This document shows, piece by piece, positions 23,361 to 34,099 of a DNA stretch of 64,000 nucleotides. How positions within the stretch are numbered: position 1 is the stretch's first letter; every line of letters begins with the position of its first letter. Both the position numbers and the translations under genes were made by a program. The notes under the pieces are model-generated. The model did not search any database and had not been told where the DNA came from. It saw only the letters and a program-made list of their open reading frames with translations. Source of the DNA: Theristus sp. LFF4_11 (Eukaryota > Nematoda > Chromadorea > Monhysterida > Xyalidae); assembly GCA_030248135.1 (NCBI GenBank), contig JASANC010003870.1, forward strand, positions 23,913-87,912, in the 5' to 3' direction.

Positions 23361-24089
23361 ATATAGACGGTATTGAGCAGGTGGAATCTAACCAATCACA
23401 CAAATTCACAAAAGCAAAACACTCTTCTCCATTATGGCCAACGTTTGTAAACTTACATAAAAATCGTAATCACGTGTCAACTTTACCTGTAAAAATTGTA
23501 CTTTTAGTCTTTTACACTACAACTTTTGAAAGCGCACTGTTACTCTGCTCTCAATTTTGTTTGCTTGAAAACAAAAAGCTGCAACTTGTGCGAGTGCCTG
23601 GCAAAAACCGTCATTAGAATGAGTAATGGTGGGTGCATGAACTAGGAAAGCCATCGTTAATAAACATATAGAAACAGGTTTTACATGTTCATCCTTTGGT
23701 TAAACTGAACTTCAAAATTATTAACTTTTGAATGAAATGCACACATGAGCACCGAACGTACAAGCCCAGCCTACAGGTGGTCAAACAACAATGTATCAAT
23801 AAAAAACACACGCTTTGTCGTCCTCAGCAACAGGCGGCATGCATGAAAACTGTGCAAGCGTCAAACGTCCAACATAATGACACTATGATGCTGTTTCGAA
23901 GCACACCAATTCATATATGCGATTCGCCTGCATGAGAACAACCGAAGCGGAACGTAATTTCAGGTGTTTCCATTTGTTTCATTGTTTTACTTGCATGCAT
24001 GTATTTAGAATCATATGACAAATCAAACCCCGAAAGAGTAGAGGAATCCAAAATCAACGTTGGCATAAACAGGAATCCAAGCTGGTAAA
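23361..24089. other. Upstream region of the potassium-channel gene, nothing specific
   Basis: AT-rich, with no exon or repeat family recognised. It presumably includes the channel promoter and 5' UTR. Confidence 0.4.
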
Positions 24090-27000
24090 ATGCCACGAGA
24101 CAACAGTAAACGATCCGTTTTCCATGACGACGATGAGCGTCACAACAACTGGCACAGGCGAACAACACAGCGACGACACAGTCGCTTATCAGCAGTTCGT
24201 CCATCGCTTCACCGAGAAACATACGCACAAACGAGCACATGTACATGCTCCTCAATTTGTTGCAAAAAAAATGTTTTTTTTTCTGGAACAGAAACATTGT
24301 CTTCGAAAATGTCTCGGGAAATGTCTACGCATCATGTTCATGAAAAAAGTCTCTCTGTCGCGGTCTTTCATGCTATGTAGCGTGTGTGCATGATCAATCT
24401 CCCTGCTGTTTTCCAGCGATCAACAACAACAGCAGTTCGCACAACGCTGATGGTGGCGTGTCAACATGCCCCGCGTTCATCAAGTCCGTTCTGTTGATGG
24501 CAGCCATGTTGCTCATTGTCGCGGTGTACACGCTTGCCGGCGGCGCACTGTTCACGTGGCTGGAACGTGATCACGAGGTGAGCGGCAGAGCGTTGCGCTG
24601 GGTGTGGCCTGCACTTGTAGCGCTATGCAGGGTGATCCAAAAAACTACATACACTCGATAAGAATCGGCCTCTAGCTCGCCAATGGGTGGATAGTTTGGG
24701 CTTCAATTTCAATGATACATACATCGCCCATAACTTAAACTTCTAATTTTTTTTAATTAGAGACTTGAAAATAGTGGTCAAACCAAGTTTCTCACTGATT
24801 TCACAAATCCATGTTCTACCTTTTATATGCGTCTTCCGCATTTTTAGATAATATTATACATGTATTTCCGGTTCGGAGAAACTTGATCTACAGCACGGCA
24901 ATCTGCAAGTCGTCGCGTTCATGGCATCAAGTACCATGTTGTTTTGGTTATTACTTTGTAGTTGCAGAAAGAATCTGGTCCCAAGTACCCCATAGACCGA
25001 GAAATTAAAAGAAAGTTCATAGAATCTTTTGGTTTTCCACCAGATTTCTCAAACAAAATTACAGTGTATGTAACGTTTTGCAACTGTTTCCTATTGCAGA
25101 TGGTTCAATTCATCAACGATCAGGAAACGTTGAGGAATCGGCGGGCAGAGTTCGCTAACAACATCGTAAAGTTGATGTTGCGAAACGCAACTTATTGTTG
25201 CAACGCACCGAATCGTCGAAATGCAACAATTCGACACAATCACACTGTCCTGAACGTAACGACAAAAAGCGGCTGCTGCAGCCCAGCTGTTCACGAGTCA
25301 TCGTGCGCGCAGGAGGTTGCCAGATTGGTTGCCGAGTTTGACGCTGCGTCAGAGGTGCTCAAAAACATTTTTTCTGGCACACAGTGTGGATATCGCAATC
25401 GGTTGTTTTCTGTGAGATCGAACAGTATTCAGCTTCAGCCCAACTTTTTTCTCGTGCTCTTGTTTCACAGTCACTACTAAGCAAACACACTGGCATACGT
25501 GTGCTGCTGCCATTTCACTGATGTGTGCTCGAACAAAGATACAGCAAGTACTGCACATGGATAAATAAGAGAATTGCTGGCGTCCGTCGCACTGACGAGC
25601 AGTGGGGATGGATCCGGCAAATTTGCCGGAATCCGGGCCGGATCCGGCAAAAGCCCATTCCGGCCGGGCCGGATCCGGCAAAAATTGCCGGAATCCGGAC
25701 CGGAATGGCTTTTTATGTCTAAAAAAACATCTACGCACATTTCGTCGCTTCTTCATCACATTTTCAGCATAAAACAGCACAGAAACAAAGTCAGCAAGAC
25801 ACAGCACGTGAACCAACCAAAAATTACAGCAACAACAATTGACAAAATTCACATCGCATAGGGATAATCAAGTGCTGGTAACACTCCATTCAGAAACATG
25901 ACCTTTTCGGCGTTCTGAGTTGACAGACGAGATCGGCTGTACACAAACACCTGCCTGGCTTCAGAGAACATTCGTTCGCTTGCCACGCTGGTTGGTAGCG
26001 GTGCCAGTGGTGTAACGTAAGCACCGCTCGATACACAAGCGCACTATTCAGCGAACGGTTCCGTTGCAGGTTTTCAGCAATGTTGAACAGAGCAGAATTG
26101 AGATGAACGCGGTTCATTTCCCGACGGCATGTTTTCAGTTGGACGATCGCGCGTACACCAAGTTCACGTTGACGGGCGCCGTGTTCTACAGTTACACGTT
26201 GTACACGACCATTGGCTACGGCACCACGGCGTGCTCGACCGCGCACGGACGCATCGCCACCGTGCTCTACGCGATGATCGGCATTCCACTGGTGATGGTG
26301 GTGCTCGCGAAGATTGGACTCGTCATCGACGACGCCATCATGGCCGTCGTGAGACGTGTCCGTCGGTGAGTTTGTGTGCGTGAGCATTCGGTTGGGAAAA
26401 ACAAGGCGCCACGAGCAGAAACGTAACGTATAGATGCACATGGTCGTGCAAGTGTTCGAAAAAATTTTTTGTATTCTTTTGTTCGACAGATTGGCGAAAG
26501 CGTTGGGTCGCACGGACGAGCCGAGCAATCTGCCGTCGATGCTGACAGTCGCCGTAATGGTCGCGTACGCATTTCTTCTGGCCGCCATTGTACACCGCAG
26601 CTCGAAACTCAATTTCGGTAGACAAGAAAACAGCAGTTTACTGTTGTAGCTGTAGTTATCCATGGCATTCATGTAACACCAACCGTAGTGCGCGCCAATC
26701 AGGAGGCCGAGTTCACAGCCCTATTCAAGAAAAAATCATCAAAAAATCGGCAACTTCCAAAAGTCCAACAGCGACTGCGGCGGGCTTTTCGACGACGCCA
26801 AATGTTTTTTTTTTCAGCTTTTTTGTTGTAAAGATTAGAAAAATGTATGAAAACTAAGCTCAATGTTGTGTCTGATAAGCTTCATGCGTGTGTTGAAAAT
26901 TCATGAAACGTAAACACATTGTAAACAACAGTTAGATTTGGCGAGTTCATTCCAGTTGTTATTGCGTGCACATCTGCAGGCGACTCGTTGTACTTCGTGC

Positions 27001-27341
27001 TGATCTCACTGACCACCATCGGTCTCGGCGATCTGATGCCGCACGAGCAGGTGGAGCCGAGTGCGCTGCTGCTCTTCATGGTCGGTCTTGCGTTGCTCGC
27101 GACCGTCATCGCGACGATCTCGACACGAATGACGACGCACGTCGGCGACATCGGGCGACAGATTGAACGCGTCACAAACAATAAACACATTGATTTGCTC
27201 GATCAGGCGTTCAGTGAGGGCAAATTGAAATTCACCCGTGCACCGGAGGGCGCCGTGACCAGGAACGACGACACAACACGCAACGACGCACAACATCAAC
27301 ATCATCGCGACCGGCACAGACACCGTGGCTCGCAGCGCTAA
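24090..27341 (+). CDS. Two-pore-domain (TWK/K2P) potassium channel, six exons
   Basis: Proposed exons are 24090-24105, 24417-24577, 25100-25411, 26139-26365, 26490-26617 and 26980-27341. Phases agree and give 401 aa. In order there is a TM1 (SVLLMAAMLLIVAVYTLAGG); a Cys-containing extracellular cap; pore 1 with TTIGYG (YTLYTTIGYGTT) and TM2 (IGIPLVMVVLAKIGLVI); TM3 (LTVAVMVAYAFLLAAIV); pore 2 with TTIGLGD and TM4 (LLFMVGLALLATVIATI); and a short C-terminal tail rich in His and Arg. TTIGYG/TTIGLGD are the K+ selectivity filters of nematode TWK channels, which set resting potential as background leak channels. The 16-nt first exon and the donor at 25411 are the least certain points (a donor after 25366 also keeps phase). 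An AATAAA lies at 27518. Confidence 0.88.
24750..24853 (-). mobile_element. Solo end of the ~1-kb TIR element
   Basis: Contains CCTTTTATATGCGTCTTCCG and ends CATTTTTAGATAA then TA, as at 5055 and 23214. It lies in an intron of the channel gene. The satellite flank is absent, so this copy moved or decayed without the satellite. Confidence 0.65.
25590..25700. repeat. GGATCCGGCAAA-type inverted repeats in a channel intron
   Basis: GGATCCGGCAAA and its complement TTGCCGGAATCC alternate several times over about 110 bp. This makes strong local hairpin potential. No family is recognised. Confidence 0.6.
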
Positions 27342-27517
27342 TTCAGTGATTGATTTGTGCGCGTTTTACGCACACGCTCAATTTGCTATAAAAACTGATT
27401 CGCTATGCGATTGACTGAGCTGAAAACTGATTTTGTTGCCACTCGGCTGCTTCAAAACATTCACTGTTTTGTTGTTTAAAGCGACAAGCGTTTTGTTTAC
27501 TCGGCGGAGTTTCGTTC

Positions 27518-27523
27518 AATAAA
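27518..27523 (+). promoter_or_regulatory. AATAAA poly(A) signal of the potassium-channel gene
   Basis: AATAAA 177 bp after the channel stop codon, in the convergent spacer before the NAA40 stop. Confidence 0.5.
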
Positions 27524-27887
27524 TCACACACTAATGGTCCAAGAACGAAAACGAAGTTGGAAAGAAACAGAAAACATGGAATGGTTGCAATGCGTCAGCC
27601 AGTAACATAACAAACACACAAGTCTATCAAACTGAGAACATTTCAAAATTTCAAGACCGCTAAAAAGGTACATTGTCGAGCTGCTGCGCGAAGAAACAAA
27701 ATTGGCAACACGAGTCTGATGGGTCTCCGCTAAAAAAAAGACGGACGCAATTTGTCGTTAAGCCCGGTCGTTCACTCAAATTCGATGAGATCAAGATGGA
27801 AACGTTGCAAATAAAAAAAAACAACAAGTGAAAATTGCCGAAAGTGGAAAACACACAAAACAAAGCAATAATGGTCAGCCGTGGTGT

Positions 27888-30800
27888 TCATGCGAGCACC
27901 ACCGGTTTACTGAGCACCAAATAATCGTTGCTCTCAAAACTGGACAACTCGTCGACGGCGAAACCGAGCGTCGTGAAGAACGCCAGACTCTGCTCGTTGA
28001 ACTTGAACACGGTCGCCATCACTTTGCTCATGTGCAGTCTGCAAGCCGCTTAGTAACATTGTTATCGGCTTTCTTTCGACCTATCGACCACACACATACA
28101 AAAAACTATTGACGCGGCAATTCAAAATTGACCCAAAGTAGCCCGCTGGGCTACTACACGTGCAACAGAGTGACAGTCGAAAGCCGTTCTGACTCGCCCG
28201 TATCAAGCGTCGCAACTAATTTCATTTCAATGCGTGATGCGTGCGCGCAGACACCGAGTCTCACAGAGCCAAACGAATAAACCGCTTCTGTTCACAAATT
28301 TTCGTATCGCGCTTCTTCGGTTTATTACGCGCTCAGTGAGTTTTATTCAACAGTGCACGGCATAATACCAGCGAAGTGGCAGACGCCACGAGTAGACCCG
28401 GCAAAGCCAGTCCGCTACGCACCTGGAGGCGAGCTCGTGCAGAATGGCCAGCAGCCAGCGGCCGACGCCAGTCCGTTGGTGGCGTTTCGCAACCTGCAGT
28501 TCGTAGCTGCAAACAAACGAAAACAATGAAACATGACCGTGGCGTACAACTCGAGGGAGCACCAGATTTCGCAACACCTGTTTCTCGCTCTTTTTATGAT
28601 TCTCTAATTCAGCACAGCACAGCAACGCTGCAACACCTGCTTTTGTGTTGTATGACAAGCAAACGTGTTTTTGTCTTGAAAACCTGTTGGAGATGATCTG
28701 ATAATGTGCTATTTAAAATATGCACGTCACCAACCAATATAAAACGGGTTGACCAATTTCAAGGACGAATCGATAATGGCAGAACGCAACCAAGTCACCG
28801 TCAACGTCATTGTCACCACTGTTCGTTACAATCAGGTAACGTGACGTTGTGCTCTGCAGCTCCGACCGTTTCTCTTTCTCGTTCCAGCCCCAATCCGATT
28901 TCGCATAGCTGTATTACGAACGTCATTTCTTACTTTCGTTATTTTCACTATTCCTATAATTTTATATTCGTATACCGAATAAAATGAAGACCAGAGAAAA
29001 AACGCACGATATAATGACCACAAAATTAAAACAAAAAATATTGAGAAAAAAAAAACCGAAAAGCGAAGCGCTCGGGTACGCACAGTGCACGCATGTTCTG
29101 CTCAAACAGTTGCCAGATGTGCTCAAACTGCTCGCTAGCAATCATCGTGCCGTAAGACGCTTTTAGCGCGAACTTGTTGCTGCACCTGAAAACGTAACCA
29201 TGCGCACGATGTCAATGTCGAATAGGCAAAAACCGTTTTTTAGTCCGAAGAATGAAAGCGGTTTCCATCCAGGTCCGTTTTATTCAGTTGTAACATTTGT
29301 GGACCTACGTTTATGGACCTGTGTGAGCTTTGCAGCCAAGTTTCACTAAAGGTCCACCTGATCGAAGTAAACTGCGACTACGGATTGGTCTAATCGGAAA
29401 TTGAGTTTGAGTGAATAAATCAAGCAGACACGAGCTTCGCATGCCAATGATTTTTTACAAGTACTGATTTTTTTATTGAATGAAGAAACAGCACTCACTT
29501 GGAAAGGACGTCGTTTTCGGATCGCCCAGCAGACGTTGAAGCAAATACGCTCATTGGATCCTTCATCTGAAAATGTTTAATTTTATTTTATTTTATTTAA
29601 TGTTCCCTTTGTTTACTGGGACATGAAGAAATCACCCTCGAAAATTTGCTTTCGCCAACAGTACTGCACAGAGCACGGCACCCCCCTTTTCCAAAAAAGA
29701 TCAAGAGTTTGAGCGGGGCATGCGCATGGGGCCGCTCTCCAGTCTCCACTCCCTCCAAATTACATTCATGAAGAATAGCGGGTTTTCGAAAAGCGCACAC
29801 AAACGAGCAGAACGAAAAAGCACATCATGCGTGAAAGCGATTGGATCGAGACGGGATTTTGGTCTTCCGTGTCTGGCGTTATTTGTTTTCACTTGGCTAA
29901 AGGTAAAACAAATGGCTCAACGGGTCGCCGGTCTGCTGCGTTGAAAGAGCCTATTAATTCATTTTATGTCTTCGAAGACAAAATTTTTTCAATAGATAGC
30001 TGGCTGAGAAATTTTTTTAGATAGATAATAGCTGAGCCTAGGGTTGGCACAGGAAAAAAAAACCGGTTTCTTTTCCGTTTTAAAACCGGTTTTTTTCCCA
30101 GTTTTTTTCTTGAAAAAATAAAGAACCGGTTTTTTACCTTAAAAATTTTCAAACTTCGTGGTCAAAAATCACAACTCTTCGTTTGATTGATAAAATGTAA
30201 AATTATATTTTTGAAAAAACGGTGCAGTGAACTGTGTCAAACTGAACTGGTGAAGCATCATTTTGCAGAAGCTTTTGCGGCAAGGGTCAAGTGAAATACG
30301 ATGAAGACAAGGTGACTGCTAAACTAAGTGCATATGCAGACTGACTGACGATGTTGTCGATTTGCAAAGGGTGACTGATGAAATGTTATTTTTCGAACGC
30401 AGTCCGCTACCGGTTTCACTTTGCAGTTCTGCAAATCTCGCCCCCTAATCGGGGTCAGTTATCCGGTCTCCTTGCAACCGTCCCTCCCCGCTCCCCACAC
30501 CTACACGGTCACTGCCCAGTCTTTGTTTTTAATTTATTGAACGTGCTGCCCTGGAAATCAATAAAAGCGAAATTAATTTGATTTGAAACAAAAAATTGGG
30601 TAGCATTTGGTGGCAAAAATAGCATATTGGGTCGGTTGTATGCCCGAAAACAGCATTTTACGCTGCTCAAAATTATTAATTTTGATGTATTTCCTATTTT
30701 GAGTTCAAGAATCCAAGTTCTGAAAAGTTTAAGAGCTGGGAAGCATTCGGTTTTTTATGGTTTTAAAACAGTTTTAAAACGGAAAAGAAACCGGTTTTTT

Positions 30801-32087
30801 TCGTGGCAATATAAAAAACCGGTTTTTTACCAACTCTAGCTGAGCCGAAAAAACCTGTCTGACAGAGAAAGATTAGAAAATTTTTTTTTGGGGGGGGCGG
30901 GCCGCGGGCCGCCCCCCCCCTTAGAACAACTATGGTGTCGTCGCGACATCATCAGAAGAATTGATCGAATTTCAAGCCGGTATGTTTGTCTTCACTTTAG
31001 CTGGGGACAATTAGTGACGTTTTGGGGGTCAAAACACAAGAAGAGTGGTAACGGTTTGAAAAAAATGGGGTAATTGAGATCACCAAAACAAAATCTGCAA
31101 AGTTCCGCCATACGGGAGTCATTCGGGACTCGGGAGTAGGGTTGTTAAAAAAAACAAAAATCGTCATTTTTGTTTTTTTTAAATTTTTTTTTTTAAATTT
31201 CAAAAATCAAAGTTGTGCTAAATCAATCAGGGAGTCCGAAGAACCACATATGATATGCAAGCGCCTCCCGAATGACTCCCGTATGGCGGAACTTTGCAGA
31301 TTTTGTTTTGGTGACCTCAATTACCAATTTTCCAAACCGTCACCATGCCTCTTCTTGTGTTTTGACCTCCAAAACGTCACTAATTGTCCCCAGCTAAGCT
31401 AATGCTAAAGTGAAGACAAAATAAGCCTTGAAATTCGATCAATTCTTCTGATGGTGTCGCGACGACACGACACGAAGCAGCAACCAGACAACGTAGCGCT
31501 TGCAAACGGAGCAGCGAGCACAATCGGACGCTCTGCGAGGCGAATCGTCACCTTATCTGCATCGGAAATGGTAGGCTAAGCTTTGGGACGCTCAAAAACT
31601 TCATCGCAGATGTTGTCGAAGCCTAAAATCAGTCGGTAAAACGGCCCAAAATCGACTGCTAAAGGTTTTACGAGGTATAATCAAAAAAAAATTTTGTTGA
31701 ACTTTCGAAAAATTGTGCCAAAATTGAGGTTTTCAGAGCATATTAGAGGAAAATTTTTCGAATTTTTTTTTAAAAAAAAATCGGCATTTTTGTTTTTTTA
31801 ATCACTTTTTTTTTAAATTTTTCATTTTTGTTTAACAACCCTACTCGGGAGGCGATTGCATATCATTGTAGTTCTTCGAACTCCCTGATTGATTTAGCAC
31901 AACTTTGATTTTTGTATTTTTTTTAATTAAAAAACAAAAATGACGATTTTTGTTTTTTTAACAACCCTACTACAGACCAGGCATTGAGGCAAGAAAAGAA
32001 GAGGCAATAAAAATAAAAGCTGCAAGCAAACATTACCCGGTTCGCCTTCCGCACAATCTTCTTCGGATCAGAAGTTTCTGAATCCAT
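27888..32087 (-). CDS. NAA40: N-alpha-acetyltransferase 40 (NatD), histone N-terminal acetyltransferase, six exons
   Basis: Minus-strand exons are 32087-32037, 29566-29499, 29185-29084, 28908-28735, 28506-28423 and 28038-27888. All phases agree and give 209 aa, slightly shorter than animal NAA40. Family landmarks in order are RKANRMKDPMSVF; an FEHIWQLFEQNM helix; KSDWGWNEKEKR (NatD signature region); SRYLIV; LVAFCHYRF; VLYCYELQV, the beta-4/beta-5 strands of the GNAT fold; QRTGVGRWLL, the acetyl-CoA pyrophosphate loop (R/Q-x-x-G-x-G/A); KVMATVFKFN; and FFTTLGF. Known NatD acetylates the N-terminal serine of histones H4 and H2A in nucleus and cytoplasm. Its 2.47-kb first intron is filled with nested hAT-like elements. 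It converges with the potassium-channel gene. Confidence 0.92.
29955..30038. repeat. ATAGATAGCTG-type repeat, left part (interrupted)
   Basis: Words such as CAATAGATAGCTGGCTGAG, and TCTTCGAAGAC near 29969, recur inverted at 36060-36180. The repeat is split by the hAT-like element at 30039-30838 and resumes at 30847. Confidence 0.6.
30039..30838. mobile_element. 800-bp hAT-like element, TAGGGTTGG/CCAACTCTA ends, 8-bp target duplication
   Basis: The element starts TAGGGTTGGCAC and ends ACCAACTCTA. It is flanked by the exact duplication GCTGAGCC at 30031-30038 and 30839-30846. Inside each end are clusters of AACCGGTTT. No transposase frame is visible, so it is non-autonomous. It lies in NAA40 intron 1. 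Confidence 0.85.
30930..31971 (-). mobile_element. Older TAGGGTTGTTAAA element, split by insertion of its own family
   Basis: 30930-31128 and 31852-31971 are the two halves of an inverted copy of the ~720-bp family. Examples are GGTCAAAACACAAGAAGAG on the left and AACAACCCTA at the right end. The newer copy at 31137-31843 lies between them. Confidence 0.75.
31137..31843 (+). mobile_element. ~707-bp hAT-like element, TAGGGTTGTTAAA ends, 8-bp target duplication
   Basis: Starts TAGGGTTGTTAAA and ends TTTAACAACCCTA. It is flanked by CTCGGGAG at 31129-31136 and 31844-31851. It belongs to the same family as 33053-33782, 49403-50685 and 51258-52264. Internal landmarks are TCAGGGAGTCCGAAGAAC and CGACGACACGACACGAAGC. 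No transposase is seen. Confidence 0.85.
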
Positions 32088-33052
32088 GATTTTTCTTTCA
32101 CCGAACCGAACTGCTGAAAAGAAAACAGTACTGTTAAACAATCATGGGTTTCGCAAAACTACTAGGGAGGCTTCGTGTCGTGGTGACGTGATAGACCAGA
32201 CTAGGGTTCGAAAAAAAAGTGAAAATCCCGATTTTTATTAAATTAAACCAAATTTGGTATCAATTTTTTTCTATTAATTAAAAAAAATTCCAAAATCAGT
32301 ACCGTGGGCCCAAAACAATTTTCGAAGGGGGGTATGGTGCCGTGGGGCAGTACTGGGGTTAGGGGGAAAAAAATCCGGATTTTTTTTTTTAAATTAATAA
32401 AAAAAAAATTAAAAAAAAATTTTTTTTTTTACAAGTTAGGTTTGTTCGAAGCGTCTCGTCGAGCTGAGTTCATCTAGACTATTTTCAGAACGATCCGGAA
32501 AACTATAAGAGCGAAAATCGTGTTTTATTGAAATTATGTCCATTTCATAGAGGGAAAGTTGCATTTTCAACAGTAAAACAGGACAATTTTCGACGTGTAC
32601 TTGAATATTGAACCGTTCTTAGTTGTTCCTCTTTAGAAAATTACCAAAATTTGACTGTGTTCAAAAATTCCTGTTTGCTGTAGCTAAGTCGGCAACCCCT
32701 GTCGACCCGGTCGCCCCCCCCCCCCAAGACACTTACTTTCAGGTTCAACCAGCTATGCTATCTGCCACATGGCGAGAGCCCACTCTTCAAATCATCGTAT
32801 CGAAAACACGTACCATGATTTCGCGATCACGTTGCGGGCAACTGACAGACGCAAGTTTAACACGTTAGTTTAGCTCAGCACGCAAGTTTTAACATGTGGC
32901 CATGTTATCGGGTATCTGATAAACGGTCGTGTGATGTGGTATTAACCAACATCTCCGCTCCAATTGTTTAACAATATATCGCACAACTCCATTGTAGACC
33001 TATAACATACGCCAATCAACAAAATATCATGTTCATCTCATGGCCTACCGAC
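32088..33052. other. Upstream of NAA40: decayed repeats and AT/poly-C sequence
   Basis: 32205-32460 holds AT-rich TE debris, including a 57-bp CAGTACCGTGGG...CAGTACTG remnant at 32297-32353. 32460-33050 has no recognised gene. The NAA40 promoter should lie just above 32087. Confidence 0.4.
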
Positions 33053-33782
33053 TAGGGTTGTTAAAAAAAACAAAAATCGTCATTTTTGTTTTTTTTTTTT
33101 TAATTTAAAAAAAAAAAAAATTTCAAAAATCAAAGTTGTGCTAAATCAATCAGGGAGTCCGAAGAACCACATATGATATGCAAGCGCCTCCCGAATGACT
33201 CCCATATGACGGAACTTTGCAGATTTTGTTTTGGTGACCTCAATTACCCTTTTTCCAAACCGTCACCATGCCTCTTCTTGTGTTTTGACCTCCAAAACGT
33301 CACTAATTGTCCCCAGCTAAACTAATGCTAAAGTGAAGACAAACATACCGCCTTGAAATTCGATCAATTCTTCTGATGGTGTTGCGACGACACGACACGA
33401 AGCAGCAAGCAACCAGACAACGTAGCGCTTGCAAACGGAGCAGCGAGCACAATCGGACGCTCTGCGAGGCGAATCGTCACCTTATCTGCATCGGAAATGG
33501 TAGGCCAAGCTTTGGGACGCTCAAAAACTTCATCGCAGATGTTGTCGTAGCCTAAAATCAGTCGGTAAAACGGCCCAAAATCGACTGCTAAAGGTTTTAC
33601 GAGGTATAATCTAAGAAAATTTTTGTTGAACTTTCGAAAAATTTTGCCAAAATTGAGGCTTTCAGAGCATATTAGAGGAAAATTTTTCGAATTTTTTTTT
33701 TTTTTTTTAAATCGGCATTTTTGTTTTTTTTAATCACTTTTTTTTAAAAAAAAAAAATTTTCATTTTTGTTTAACAACCCTA
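33053..33782 (+). mobile_element. ~730-bp hAT-like element, TAGGGTTGTTAAA ends, 8-bp target duplication
   Basis: Flanked by CTACCGAC at 33045-33052 and 33783-33790. Ends and body are as in the copy at 31137-31843, with only scattered differences and variable T/A runs. Confidence 0.88.
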
Positions 33783-34099
33783 CTACCGACTGAAAAAACA
33801 TGTTCTAAGTTGCAAGAAAACGATTTCTGAAACGATATTTCAATTCAGTTAAGTCATTTCAACGCTAAAAATTGACTCTAGAAGTCATCGAAATCGAAAA
33901 ACATGGAGTACGTCGGTCAAAATGACCAAATAATGACATGTACCTAAGCACACAAAGAAGTTGGGAAGAAAATTTGGTTTGAACTTTCAAAAAATTATGC
34001 CATAAATCGAATTTTCAGAGCAAAGTAGAAGAAAAATTTTTAAATTTTTTTTTAAGTTTGAAAAAAAATCCAAATTTTTTTTTAACGAAAAAAAAATAA

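Noticed and set aside
25890..26672. 260-codon minus-strand frame across the channel exons
   Set aside because: Antisense shadow of the pore-1/TM2 and TM3 exons, whose plus-strand translation has clear K+ channel motifs.
28376..28696. 106-codon plus-strand frame opposite NAA40
   Set aside because: Antisense to the exon encoding YELQV...VGRWLL, which belongs to a phase-consistent NAA40 gene model.
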